Assembly: GCA_021014325.1 (NCBI GenBank)
Contig: CM037463.1
Coordinates: forward strand, 4,583,001 to 4,647,000
DNA length: 64,000 nucleotides
Reading direction: 5' to 3'
Source of the DNA: Plazaster borealis
Taxonomy: Eukaryota; Echinodermata; Asteroidea; Forcipulatida; Labidiasteridae
Shown here: one piece after another, positions 24,132 to 39,100 of the stretch
Numbering within the stretch: the first letter of the stretch is position 1
Layout of the letters: the number at the start of each line of letters is the position of its first letter
Notes under the pieces: generated by a model
The model's input: only the letters and a program-made list of their open reading frames with translations
The model's database searches: none
What the model was told of the DNA's origin: nothing
Program-made: the position numbers and the translations under genes

Positions 24132-27100
24132 GAGAGAGCGAGCAAGCAAGAAGGGGCCATCAAGCCCTTGTAAATTACATTATCAATCGATGCTGGGCCA
24201 TTGTGGGTTCATAATTGCTCATGTTAATGTATTTACTGTGGGCATTCCATGTAACACAGAAGCCACTCTGCACAGCCATAGCTTTTGTACATGATCTGGG
24301 GCCTAATTGCATAAAAAGGAGCAGAAAATGTTGCTTAGCAAAGTTTTCTGCTAATCATACAAAACATCCAAGTACCAGTCACTAACACCATACATAACAT
24401 GATATACTGGCTAATGACCTGTTCCTGCTGAATTGTTTTCAGTGCTAAGCAATTATTTGTGTGTGAGTATAATAGATTTATGAAATAAGGCCCCGGTGGT
24501 CTTAAAGCAGTATAATTCTGTGCTTATGGCCTATAGAATCATGCACAGGGCCCCGTAAGCGTAAAATTTGTTGCTAAGCAGAGCCATAAAATTGGGCCCT
24601 GATCCCTCTGGAGGTGGAAAGAGCAACAGCATGGTGTAGAGGGTTTATAATTTGGGAACCGACCAAAGGCCAATTTCATAAAGCCTGCTAAGGAAAGGTC
24701 CTTCGGACAGTTTCTTTTTCTTAACTACTGCCTTACCATAAGCTAAGCAAAAAGCTAACTTGCCCGCAGTTGTAAAGCAGATGAGAGATGCAAGAATGGA
24801 AACCCATTGTGACCACCCATATGCACAGTAAAATCTTCTTGATTATTTGTGTAAAATACTTATGCCAATTCACACTTTCCTTTTAGAGTAAGCACACAAA
24901 ATCTGCTCACCGGTAAACAGTTTCACGAAATTGAGCCCAAATCCCTGGATTTCGGGTGGAATTTGGTAGTGAAACACCAACAATTTCATTTTGTTTATAT
25001 ATTTTGTTTAATCAAAAAATCTCTGGGTAACAGTGTGCGTTCGAGACACACTGTATAATCAGAGGTAACTCCTTCATGGTCCAATATCCTCACCTGGTTG
25101 GTTCCAGCAAAGACCGCTTTGTCCACATTGAGGAGTTGGAAATTCTCATTCTGACAGACGCCGTCCGACCATGCAGCACAGCAATGATGAGCGGTAGTGT
25201 GACCTGAACGAGGAAAAGAGAAAGACCTTGTCAATCTTTTAGATTCAATGTCCAGTGGAGAAGGAATCTCCTGAAACCTACTGTGCCTGTGCTGGTACCC
25301 ACCGCTGGTACACTCCTCTCCCTTTAGTGTTTCAATTTATCATTAGTTGCTTAGTCGTCTTTTTATCCCTAAAACTGTCATAATTTCAACTTTCAACCCT
25401 CCTACTGTCTGACCACTCAATATTATCCACATGGTTTTGAATGAAAGATGCACCTATGCCACTGCAATATGATATAATGTGGTGAATGCATATATACTCA
25501 GTACACACGTTAGCTCTGAGCACAGCTGCTCCACCGTACAAAACCCGAAGAGTTTAATGGTTTTGAACGGTGTGTCAACATACTGTCAGTATTGTAAGTA
25601 TTTGTCTCATGGCTTGTAGTTCTTAATGTTTTTATAAGGCAGTGAACCATGTGATCGGCCAATTGGGGCTTGCTGACATCATCAGCTAATTGAATCTTTT
25701 AGTTAATTATCGGATGTGGCTTTTCTCTACTCTTGCACTTTATATAAACATTGTTACTATTTTTTTTTACTGACAGTACAAGGAGTACAGGAATAGGATT
25801 ATTTCTTGGCAGAGGGTCCGGGCGTAGGTAACCCCATTCCCCAAAACCTCTCTGCTTGTGTTCCAGGGAATCATTATTTTTCATAAGGACATTATTAAAC
25901 ACTGTAGTACAATGGCCCATATAAAATATCATCTAGGCCTCTGCATCAAGGCACTATATGAAAATATGTCATTCAAAAAATTCTACAAACCGCACATTTC
26001 CACTTGATCAATTTTCCAGAAAAATACAGTTTGACGTTCTTTTATTGACTCAAAATACCCAGCCACGACGGCATAATAATTTGTGCAAAGACCACAATCC
26101 CAGAATTGTCAAAGCCTTTTTTATAATCTTTTAATCTTGAAAACCAGGACGAAAATCTTCCAGATCCCAGATAACAAAGAAATGGAAATTAATCTTTAAG
26201 TGATGAATCCCGCTCTTGACAAACATAATGGTGCATGCTCGCCCTTTCTTTACCACAACAGGAAATGAACCATTGGCCTTGGGGTTGTGAGTCAAGCCTC
26301 CCTACCAACTGGAGGCTTTGTGGTTTTTTTAGGTTTTTTTTTAGTGTTATCATCCGTCTCTTTAATAGTTGATGAGTATTCTGATTGTGGCTTGCGATCT
26401 TGGCCGCTTTGTCTCTCTCGGCCCTGGGCAAAAACATTCAACCAAAAGAGCCGTTGCCTCGGTAAACTAGCCATGCAGGCTGGCGGTTTTTGTTCCTCCA
26501 TGATGGGACGATTTGTTGTAAACAGAAAAGGAAGCAGATGACCGAAAAACCTCAATCGCGAGGTAAAAGGTACAAAGTAGCTCGAAGGAAATGATTTAAT
26601 TATTTTAACAGGCCTTTTATACGGAGGGAGTGTTGAGAGAATGAGATGTGAACGATTCAAGATTTGAAATGGATCATGTGGGGGTCCAAAAGACCTACTT
26701 AGTCAAACATGAATCGAGAACATTCAGAGCGTTAGGATGTTGCATCGTTTGTGAAGATGACGTTGAGAAAGCTACTTTTATAGACCCACCCAGTCACCCT
26801 GAGTAAGATCGCTTCAATATCAACATCAATTTCCTGCCTTGCCCTGGAAACCATCACACGACATACAAAAAACGAACATTCTGAAGACACGTTTGTACAA
26901 ATCTGTCATCCCCGTCGTACTCTAAGCATTACTGGGGAATTGTTGTCCACTCTCAGCAATCGCTTCACTGGATTTCTTGACGATGAACAATTAAACAAAA
27001 GAATCATCATCTTTGTTATGATGTTCGAGACAAAGGGACAAAGGTTTAAAACAAAAAAAGGTAAGGAAATCATCACCTGAAAGTTCAAAGGTGACGTGTA

Positions 27101-30100
27101 CGTCAGGTTCATCGGAGTGGCCCACCATGCCGAGTTCATCGACCCCTGGGGAGCCTGATTCCAGGTTATCTGGGGGTATCCTACGAGGTGACTTACTCTT
27201 CTCCCTGAGGGGGTAAGATAGAGGAGGTTATCAATTAAAGAATACCTTTAAGTTTAAAATAAAAAACCTCTTCCAAAATAGAACAAGAAAACAAAAAAAG
27301 ACGTCATGAGCGAGGGTGTGGGACCACAGTTTTGTCCTCCCACTAATTACCAATTATGGGTTTAAATCAGAGCTGCCAACATATGTATCTTACATTCAGG
27401 GAGATTTCATACAACCATCTTGGAGATATTTAGAGCTACATTCACCATAATAGGGCAATAATTTCCATAATCAAGAGAGATTTTCTAAATTGTTTATCAG
27501 AACATGGAAAGATTGGTGTATTTTTAGGGCACTTTCTGCAGAATCAGGAAGAGTTGGCAGCTCTGGTTTATCCAAGTGACTTATTCCCTTCAGGGATGAG
27601 ATTTGATGAATGTGAAAATTCCTGATATTGCCTTATGGGCCTGGGTTCCCCTTATTCTAGACCTGTAACCTCCCAGATGTTACAATCCAGGAGGTTTACA
27701 GACTCTGTGCATCACCCCAGAAATACAAAACTACAGGTTTGGACACAATGTGGACTATTTCTTTCTCCTATTAGTGACTGCTTTACTTCTTTCAAGAAAA
27801 TCTGAAGACTCAAGGAGGTTTTGAGAAAATCCTGAAATCAGGAAAAAATTTGTGAAATCACGTGCCTGTCCCTTTTATAATCATGTTGAAAATACAGGTG
27901 TTGGCAGTTCATGCAGAAGAACTTTCCATAGACATATTTTTGCAGTATAGTATAGTCTCGCGCCTATTCTAACATTTTTTCGACCTGTTCATTCAACAAC
28001 AAACCAAATTCATGCACTTTTAACCTAACCACCATCAGGACCCAATTTCATAGAGCTTTTAGTACTAAAGATCTAAGCACACAAAAAATGAGGTTACCAG
28101 CCAAAATACCTTGTCACATGTACCATCTGTGACTGGTATCCTGCTTATTTTTGCTAAGCAGAGAATGTTAAGCAATGTTTTCTGCTCAAGCAGCTCTATT
28201 AAAATGTTCCCAGGTATTTTCTCGACACCCTGCTAAATGCATCAACACGCAACCTGGTTGAAATGAAAGCAGTGCTCAATGTAACGGAGGATTCTGTTGC
28301 ATTATGAAGTGAACTGGTTTTATTTATTAGTCTTGGCACTGGGCAGTTAGCCTAGCTGCTAAATGCACCAGTATGCATTGAGGTTTGCTGGGGACTTGGA
28401 TTGCACATCATGGACATGTCAAGGCCATGTAGAACCCTGCTAAATGCAGCACAGTGCAACAGAGCATGGGATTTGACTGCAAAACAAAATTCAACCATTT
28501 GTCCTGATGTTTGTATACAGATAAAGACTTGCACATTCTTTCAGGGATTTTAATTTTGCAGTGTAATGATGACCTGACTTGTTACACTTTAATTACAACA
28601 AATTCCAAGAGGGGGGTAGGGGAGTATCTATTTCATGAGTTGTACACGTGGTCCAGAATTCCCAGGTAGAGTAATTTTCATTATTTTTAAAGGACCGGAG
28701 ATGACCCTTCTCCTTTACTCTTGAGTAAATTTGATCATTTACAACCCCTTCAGGCATATCAGTGGCAGGGCTCGAATTCGAAGGCATGATCCAAAGGACT
28801 ACAGGGCTTGAAGCTTTTACATTTTTACTGAACTAGAAAAGTTGTACAACACCAGAATCAAAATGAGAACAAACTGTGTACACAGTAGCTGTTTTTGAAC
28901 AAGCACAAAAAAGATGAATATTTAATTTGTCCTTTTGAGTAAATAAACTTCAATACTCAACAGATTTGAAAGACATCAGACTCCTGAGTCAACATTTGAA
29001 CATCATATTTTTTAAGACTGCACAGTGAGGTGTAGATATTCAACTGGAAAATACAAGACCTCTGGACCTGTCTGGTAGTGAGTTTACTGGCCCGACACAG
29101 AATTCACTGGCCTCCGTCCAGAGTAAATTTGAAGCCCTGTCACTCAGTGGTATTCACTATACCTCTAAAATGATATTGTAGCACAAAAAAAAGCAAATCC
29201 TTACTTTTGAATTTTGGACGGTCCTCTTGCCCTCCTCCAGGTAAGGTGCTTCGGACTTCTGTCGTTCGGGTTGTAGGGGGCGTCTGCCTCTGCCATTTTC
29301 CGTTGCCGTGGTACTGGTTTCTTGAAAGGGTTGAACCCTGGGGTGGGGTCAAATCTGAGAAGGTCGCCCTGGCCAAGGAGGCTTTTCTCTCCGCAGCAGC
29401 ATAGCGAGCACAGCATGCCTTGACTGTGTTCATTTGAACAAATGAAAAAGAAAACAAAAAAAATGTGCAAATCAGTTGCTGAACAGTCCAAAAAATTGTT
29501 GAGGTAAAATTTTTCTTTGAAAATTTAACTTGCATAAAAGGTAGTAATGATGCCACGATGCCTTGAAAGTTACTTAGAATAAAATGCTAAGTCCTGGCTT
29601 AAAGAAATCTCAAGTCTGTGATTTGTTACAACACAAATACTTGCATTCATTTTCATTGCATTCTCAAAAAGTTTTACCATAAAATTTACAGAAAATTTAA
29701 AACATCAACATGGCACAGTTCATTAGGTTTGCCCATTACAAAAAAAACTGAACAAGGGGAACATGAATTTGAATGGCAATTTGTTTTAAAGCAACCACTT
29801 TTTTAATTTCAGTTTAAATGAAGAGTTGAGGAAATAAAATGAGGGGGCGTGGCAGGATGGGGGGTGGGTGCCCTGGTGAGGAATACTAATCTCACATCTG
29901 ACAAGATTTCAAATTTAGATGTCTGCCTTTCTGTCAGTGAGTCAAAGGTTCAAACCCTGTTTGAGTTTCACAGACCAGTGAGCATACTGGGCCCAATGTC
30001 ACAAAGCTGTTAAGCAGAAAATACTGCTTAGCAAATTTGTTTGCTAACCAAAAAATTAGTTGGGAACCAGTGGCAACAATGTAATCTCTATGAAATTTTG

Positions 30101-33100
30101 GCTGGTTACCTGTTTTCTTTTAAGCAAGCTTTTTCCTGTGCTTAGCAAGTTTTTGTGCTTATAGGCTATATGAAATTGGGCCCTGGTGAAGACATTGAGC
30201 AAACACATGAAAGCAAGAAAAAAAGATCATGCCAGGTACAGAATACACCAGGTGGAAAAAAGTAGGACCATTTTATTGAGTACGAGGGCTAACCTACATG
30301 TACATATGGTGAAAGCTTAATAGACTTTTCAGGCTAATTAGTCATGATTTTTCTAATAATTCCAAGGGCAAAACAAATCATATTTCAGACTAAGGTAGGA
30401 ATCATGTCTGGAATACACGTCTACCCTCAATAAACTTGCATATCCGTTAACAAGATTGGGTTGAAATGAAAGATTTACTTTGAAAACCTAAGAACCAAAT
30501 CTTGGTATGGTCCACAAATTTGGCTTCTGGGGTTTTATCCATATGCAGGCGGATTCAGATTGCGGAAGGATAGTCTTATGGAGTAATGGTGAATAACGTT
30601 CACTAGATCAACAACGGAAAGCACAACTGAGCACGATACTAATGATATGTCAGTGGTCTTGTTTGAAATTAAATGCTAAACCTTAACTGGCGAAGGACTC
30701 TACTAAATGCTGATGACTAGAATATAACCGCACGAGTTTGCAAAGTGTCTGATGACGTCAGGGTCCTTCAAGTGTTACCCGATGCACTAATGCCCAACTG
30801 ACCTGGCCTGTGGATGAGGTTCATTCTCTGGCTGATTCAAGGCGAGATCTGCGTCCGTCATCATTCTCTCGTAGCTGGAGTCCAGACACTGATCCAGGTC
30901 CATCCTGGCGTCCGACATGCCGTCCATCGATCCGCACGACGCGGTCTGGTTGTCAAACTCGCCCGGGGCGCCCTCTGTCGCCTTCAAATGTAAGACAGGG
31001 ATGGTGTCCGGGGCCGGGGAGGAGGAATCCATGGTTACGCTGCTGCTGTCATCATCGTCGTCACCAATAGGTCTAAGGGATAAAAAACAAATTAACTTCA
31101 AACTTGCTCTGGATTTTCAGAACTGATAGTAGGGGGGGGGATTGGGAAGGAGAACAGGTGCTTAAAATAATTGGTTTTAATACCTCATCATCTCCCATCA
31201 GCAATAAAAAAAAGAAGACTCTCAGAAGAAGTGCAACAGATTGATATCCTTTGAGAGCTTACATCATACACGCATTTTAAATTTACTTGAAAATTTACAT
31301 TATATCACAAACAAAATGTTGATAAAACCCAAGAGTACATTGCAAATGCCATGAAGATACAGCTACAAATTCCACTGTCCAGGTCACGGACTTTGGCCTT
31401 GAATAGAAACGACAGTGAACTCCTTAGAGCTGCTTAAAAAAATTATGCTTACCAGAATAAGGTTACCAGCCAAGCTACCATGACACAAGAACAATTTTTG
31501 ACTGGTATCCTGCTCATTTGTGCTAAGCAAAAAATTTGTAAGCAATTTTTTTCTGCTTAAGCAGCTCTATGAAATTGGGCCTTCTGGTACCAAGGTGACT
31601 TCCTCGAGGAAAAATTGAAACTTTTAGTGGACCGTTACAGAGAGAACTGTGATGAAACATGACAACAAATTGTACTTGTGTCATGGTAACTTGGTTGGTA
31701 ACCTTATTCTAGTAAGCATAAGAGACAACCATGATAAATCATGACAAAAGCAAGAGGCACGCATGACACTCGCTGTGGGTGCCATGGTTAATTCAAGGAC
31801 CAACAGTCTCTACTCGAGAGAGAGTTGGACTCCCAGAGGGTTTCAAAACCTAGGGGTCTTTAGTTATGTACCCAAGCTTCTTAACATGCTAGAACTGCAG
31901 TGAATTACAAAGCACTTGCGCCTACTGCAGGCAGACATTAACTGTAATTACAGTATTGTAATTCCAATTTCTAAAATATTTTTAGAGTTAGCCATTTTGT
32001 ATTAACAGTGTGAAAGCTTTAAGGGGTCTGTATACGTTTGGTAATGACTCTGAAAATTAGTGGCAAGAAAAACTTACATGGTAAGAAGTAAAACAGCTTT
32101 GGATAATATAATGCATTTTGAGAAACTTGTCACTTAGAAGTACGGCGGTTATGGAAAAAGATATCACTTTTTATCCCCCCAAAATTTTGAATCTGAGAAG
32201 CGTTACTGACAGTAACGTTTCTCAGATAGTGTATTCTAATTATTATTCTTCCTGCATGGACATAATCGCTCCAGATTTTCAGTAATATTTCGAAAACGCT
32301 ACCACCTTTTGAAATGAAATTTTCACAGGTTAGTTTTATGGTATACATCTACAAAATCTATATAGGATTGAAACAAACAGTGGGTTCCAATTACCAAACG
32401 TATACAATCCCTTTAAGTTCTGCATCTATCTGGGAATAACAACAACCTGGCAAGCCATCCATGTGTTAATAACATAGCAGCATCAATACGTGATGTTGTT
32501 AGGACACGGAAACATCTTTTTAAATAAATACCTTCGTCTCCTGGGTACAGGCGAGTGTCCATCTTTTCTGGGTCGGCCTCGGCCTCGACGCATTGTTCCT
32601 TCGTCGGCATACTGTGTGGTGAAAATCAAATATTAAAATCGTTGAAGAATTCTCATCAATATTTTTACATGCAGTTGTTCGGGGTTTTTTCCCCACTTTA
32701 TTCACAGCAAACAAAAAGTTGGGAAAATCATCTCAACCACGCTCCGCCGACTACATACTTCAAGCCCTAACGAAAAAACAATAACAACAGTCTGAATATT
32801 CAAATGAAAAATGAAAAGCGCATTTGACATCCAGGCATACTGAATAAAAAAAATACTTGGATGTACAATGTAGCCAATTACAATATTTTCCTGAAACTCA
32901 ATGACATCTGAAAACAACCTTAGCCCCGCGAATAAAAAAATAAAAACCCACAATTGGGTTATTATTAGAGCATGTGCATGCGCACACGCACGCACACCAC
33001 TTCTGATTGTCAGGGAGTAAAGAATCTGATGGCGAACTCATGAATAAGGTGAGGTGTATTGTTTACGCTGTTCAGAAGGAATTCAATCGGGTTGGAAGGA

Positions 33101-36100
33101 AGGGGAGGATGAAAAGGGGAGTAGGAAATTATCAAGTTCCAATTTTGTTTAATAATTTTGGCTGCCTTTTGTTTTTATCAGCAGGGGGAGGGGATAAGGA
33201 GGGGAGGGGGTTGACCCTAAATGTTCTATCAATCTCATTCAGTTTTTGTACAGCTAAAATTTTCTTAGTACGCAAGTAAATGATCACATGCAGACTTGAT
33301 ATTGATAAAATTTCACAATTTTCACATTTTTGTTTTTTAGGAGTTCAATTCAACGTGGAAAGAGTTTACGTTGTGAAATGTGTACATGTAACAAAAGAAC
33401 ACAAAATCAAACCGGTAAAACACATTTTGAATGGTGACAAAATGGTGGAAAGGGGGGGGGGGGGAGAGGGAGTCCTGAAAATAACCATAATTCTTTGCTC
33501 TGCCTTACAAGCAGTGTATAAATACTACAATATAAATAATACAAATAAATTGAGCATTTTTTGTGTTTTAACCAAGACGACTGTACAGCGAATATTTAGT
33601 ACTTTTTTGACCAACAAAGATGTACATTTCCTCTACTGGAAAACAATGTTTATATAAAAATACAGCGCATGTGTTTCGTTAGCAATTAAATTTGCTATGT
33701 TCCTTTTAAAAAGATAATTGAATTAAAACATAAACAGAGTGGATCCAGTGTAACGAGATGATGCTTCCTTCTTTGTTTACACCAGGGTTCTCCCCATGCA
33801 CAAGCTAGCATATCGGGCTGATACGCGCAAATTGCATGCCGATAGGTGCAAATTTCGACCAATACGAACAAAGAAAAAATGTTACTCCCAAAAATCAAGA
33901 GAAAACCATACATGTAGAATGCTCCAGATTGCTCAGTGGGGCTCTAAAACCAAGATAAACACCAAATAGAAAACATTCTGAAGACCTTGTTTCAATTCAG
34001 CGTGCTTTGGCCAAACATCCAAAAATTTTGGTCCAGAATGCCCCACAGTTTTGAAAAATCCTCGGGAGAACCCTGTAAATGTTTTGACGCTTGAGATTTG
34101 CAATTCTGCATATCCAGAACAATATAAAGGTCCTCATACTTTCGTGTCTTAATGCTACAATAGCAGAGCTGCCAACATTTACATACGTACATACTTGCAA
34201 TCAGTGAGATTTTGTAGAACAATCAGGGAGATATTTAGTATATCAACCCAGTAATTTAGTATCGGAAAGATAAAACAAGTCCGACAGTCCACTTCCAGTG
34301 TTAATTCAAACACATACTTTCCAAGAATTCCAATTCCATTTTTATCTGATTTTTTAATAATTTTTTTTAAATAAATTTTATTCATAATTGTTTGGGCCTA
34401 TTGACCTGCTAATAAAAATAATAATAATAGTAGCTTTTTATATAGCGCAAAATTCCGTCACGCAGTGATGCCCAACAATTTGCAAAAGCGAAGAGCAGAA
34501 AAACTATACTAATTTAGAGTAGAGTTTGAACAAATTAGGTTGTGAGAAATTGTTTGAAAGAACTAGCTGATGAGGCTTGAGACAGAGGGCAAGTGGAAGA
34601 CTGTTCCAGAGAGTAAGGCCAGCATGGGAAAAACTGTAGTCACCCCAAGCGCGTAGGGATCTGGGAACTTGAAGAAGGGAGTAAGTCTGATGACCTTAGT
34701 CTGCGTGGAGGATTGTATGCCTGTATTGAATTCTGCATAATGTATATTCATGCGTATCGGACCAATTTGCTAGCTTGTGCATTGAGAAAACCTTGGTACA
34801 TAAATGTTTGCATTTATTCTTATACATTACAAGATTTGTAACATGTCATAATTGGGGGTAAAACACCATATTTGTTTTAAAAACCTTACGAGTCCTTTTA
34901 AGATATAAGTTGACTATAATAACACATACCTCTGCCTCGCCTTTAAATCGGGGAAATTTCTTCTTGCGACCTGTCAATAAACAGATAAACAAACTGTAAC
35001 TAAAGGAAAATCAAACCAACGAAGTTGAAAGCAAAAATTGTTAGTAGCCTATATAGGCTAAGTAAATACACATTATCAAAGCAGATCAAAATTAACACTT
35101 GCCCACTTTCTTGTAGCTAGTAATGTGGTTTTTTCTTGAGGTACAGGTACAAGTAAGTAATTTCCAAAAGTGGATAAGGTGATGGGTAAGTGACTTGTGT
35201 TTGCGAATGGTAAACAAATGATAAAATTGGGAAAGGGAAAAAAAAAAAATTATTATTTTTATTTTGTATTATTCAAAAACTTGAAAATCTGTGGCTTGCC
35301 CCCTTTATGAAATTTTGTACTGCAAATTTAGCAAACCACATTGATCTGGTTTTCTCCAAATTAAAAAAAATTAAATTTGCTAAATCTATCGTGTAAATTC
35401 TAGATTTGAAGTTAATCCTTATTTCTATAATGACGTCAAATTGTTATTTCCAAATGAACAATAATACCTAGTACATTTAATTATAATGACACGAAAAGTG
35501 ATACCCGATAGGGTCCTTTTTAAATAAAATATTATTTTCTCTCTAAACGGTCTGAACCAAAATAAGGAATTTTCTTTTCTAAATCTTAATTTCCTTCAAT
35601 TGATCCATCAAAATGCACACCGCACTTACATGCCCCTATCCTGTCAACCATTTTGGAAGTCAAAATGCACACATAGGAATTGACCCCAAAATGGCGGAAG
35701 CGCATTGTGTGGAGGTGTGTTTCGCATTGTGCAATGGTTCAATATATTATACAAGCCAAAATTTGTCCTAAACACAGATCAGCATCTACATGTACATGTA
35801 CATGTACAGCCTACAAGGTCTGAAGTTTAACACAGATTGTGGCATTTTCTTCCCCAAAACTACAAATACAATGTCTATTAATCTAAAGACGCACAAAGGT
35901 CAAGACAGGGACACAGGAGGTCGTGACCTCCTCGAGGACATCTTTGAAATTTGAGGCATGGTCCTCTGTCCCTACTGAGTGATTAAAACTAATTATGCTA
36001 AAGTGCACATGATTGACTTAATGGGTAGATAAACAAAACCAACCACAGAAACACAAAGCACAGATCCTTGTGTGCTTGTTAAATTAGCATAAAGTTTAAC

Positions 36101-39100
36101 ATTTCATTTTAATTAAAAACTACAAAAAGCCTTTAATTATACAATTTTTGGCTCACTCCTTAAATTGCTGGTGTGAAAGCACAACTTGAGCTTTCCTGGG
36201 TGGGAGGGAGGGAGGGGGGACCACAGGGGGACTCCACAGGCGGACTCCACAGGCGTATATGTGTCAGACTGGCACCCCCGAACGAAGATATTGACAAAAT
36301 AGGGAGACCGTCAACATTAGGTCTACATTGTACATATAGATAGCTCAGTTGGAACATTAATCCGGAGGTAGTAGGTTCAAGTCAAAAATAGTCCATTTTT
36401 CTTTGTTCAACCCCACATTATTTTAAAAATTTACCCAGTCAGTTTCCCTCGTGATTTATTAATTGATATTCAAATAAAGATTGTTAAGCGATGTACTAAA
36501 AGTATTTCACCGTCCACTGAAATGTTAAGCTACTTGTCGAGTACAAGAACGATGGTGTCATGGTAAATTTTTCTCTAATATTAAGCTCTGTTGTTATTAG
36601 GGCTCGTCCTAGTGCCCCACATTGATTTAATCATTTCAACTACGTACAGTAATGTTACACTTGATATTGTAAACATTAATTCGTCTGCTCAGAAGGACAA
36701 TTTGAAATGCATTCAAATGAGATTATCATGTACATATTACCAATAACAATTATCCGCCATGTCTGTGCATAATGAACTGTTGTGGGCAAACCTATAATGT
36801 AACTGGTATGTACGATTCATTCAATAACTAGGTACTGCTCATACAGAAATGAATCCACTATGAGTATGAATGTACAAAGTACATGTGTATACATGACACA
36901 CAACACAATACAGTACATTTAAATATAAATTTATCAACTCATATACCGAGCTGCCATGCCTGTAACGTGTGCTGTGGTTGAATCATACATACATGTACTT
37001 GTATAGTATGTACTCTACTCTGGGAGACGGTCACTTGCGGTGACATTCATTCACAATGTACAATGTACACATGATGTTCCCATGTACCGTACAACAGACC
37101 ATGAACACACACAATACATTGTACATGTAATATAGAGTATTGGGAACACCACTTAAGTTTACTCCAGGTATGAAGTTGGCCTACATGCAAAGTCACTCAA
37201 GAAACTTTGTCATCCAACCAGTCAAATTATGTACTTTTTTTTAAACCCCCCCCCCCCAAAAAAAAAAAAAAAAAAAAAAAAAGATATTATAAAAAATAAA
37301 ATAAAATACAAACAATTTTTTTTATTTAAATAACAAGTTATAGTCTTTCTGTTCTTCATGGGCCTCTTGTTGTACCACAGCTTTGGCTCTGTATGTACAT
37401 GTACATGTGTACATAATTACAAGCAAGTAAGGTTTGCGGTGACACCATGTAAGAAATCTCTTTTGATAAGTGGTGGCTCTGAGAAGAGCCGGTTTCTGCT
37501 CAACGTTTTGAACAGTATACCCTTCTTACCGTCTTCTGGAGAGTATACACTGTACTTGTCTAGTGATACGTCGCTCATGCTAATTAATGTAATTACAAAA
37601 TCATTCTGTGTTAGGTCCTAAAACTTGCTGAAAAATGTGAAAACCAATGTGAATGTCAAGAATTTGAACAAAAATTGATTTTTTCCAAATTTGGTGACTT
37701 TTGACACCTTCGTCGGTTCGTGACAATGGTGACGATATCTGCAATATACCCCTACTGTACAATGTGTCAACATTACCCGGAAGTTCAAATATGCGCGAGA
37801 CTTGCACAGTCTATTCATTGTGACATGCATGCATGTACCGAGTAGCACAAAACTAAAAAAAAGCTCATTGAAATCAGATTGAGGCTCAATCAAAAGCACG
37901 TCAAGACTTAATTCTCATTTTATGGGTTGCATGCCATAGTCTCAAAGATAGAAAGTCATAGTATTGCTGTTGAACGCATGTGTGTGCGTGTCTGTGTGTG
38001 AGTGTTTTGTGGTGGACCCGCTTTTTCTGTCCAGCATTGTTATCACATAAAGAGAGTAATCTGAATCCAGAATGTGATTAGTTTATCATCAGATGCCTTG
38101 GAAATACTACATTCTCATTTGATATTTGCGGACAGGGAGAGTGTTGTGTTACTATTTTTCTAGTGTCGCCAACGTCGTGTTCAATTTGAGCCATTCACTT
38201 CCTCGCAATCACCAAAAGCTTGCAGACTTTGTAAACGTACATTGTTATTCACAGATTGATTTCTACAGATCTTTTGCCCTGACCTCAAATTATACAGAGA
38301 GGTACTAACAGTATGAATGAAATTAAATATTTTCAATTTTAAACCGAGCAAAAGATGGAATGTGCAATTTACACAATTGAAATTCTTGTACAAGCGTACC
38401 TAAATGAACTCGATCGAAAATTACACGAAAGGGATTTTGAAAAAAATTATCTAATCAACTATCCCCTCAAAGCAACAATCTACAATAGAGACTGGGGGGA
38501 AAGTCTAAGGCGTATTCACAAATTTAGTGGACTGATTTGATCTCATAAGCATTGCATTAATATACATACATGTAGGATATGAAGGAAACAAAACAGCGCA
38601 ATTTACAGGTCACAATTTATTCAAATACATCTGAAGCCTGCACAGTTTTTGGGCACGGCAGGAAACACTGGCCTTCACTGTACTGGACCCAACAAAATTA
38701 TGCTTATCAGAATAAGGTTACCAGCCAAAATACCATGTCACATGCACCGTCTTTGACTGGTATCCTGCAAGTATTGTTAACCAAAAAGATGTCAAGTAAA
38801 ATTGTCTGCTTAAGCAGCTATATATGAAATTGGGCCTTGTTCTCAGCCTTGGTGTACCGTCAATCATAAGGGACTCATCATGGTCTCTAGGACCATAGTG
38901 AGTCCTTTCTCTATGCTCAGACTTTCAGGTGCACTAATGGAAGCTCAAAATTTCCATGGAAAGTGACCTTTGTGTCATGCGAGAAGAAAACAACATGGTT
39001 AGATGTGTGTTCCTTTTAAGAAATTACCCCTCCAAATGACTAATCCTACAATGTAATTTAGGACTCATGACAAAATGTCGTACAAATTTAGGTGTTAATG

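Noticed and set aside
29140..29556. 138-codon minus frame through exon 5
   Set aside because: Shadow of the real frame (CSLCCCGEKSLLGQGDL); it does not join exons 4 or 6.
32413..32610. Open frame starting MPTKEQCVEAEADPEK
   Set aside because: The DNA is exon 3 of KMT2C/D, but in another frame; the phase from exon 2 gives the AT-hook RRGRGRPRKDG.
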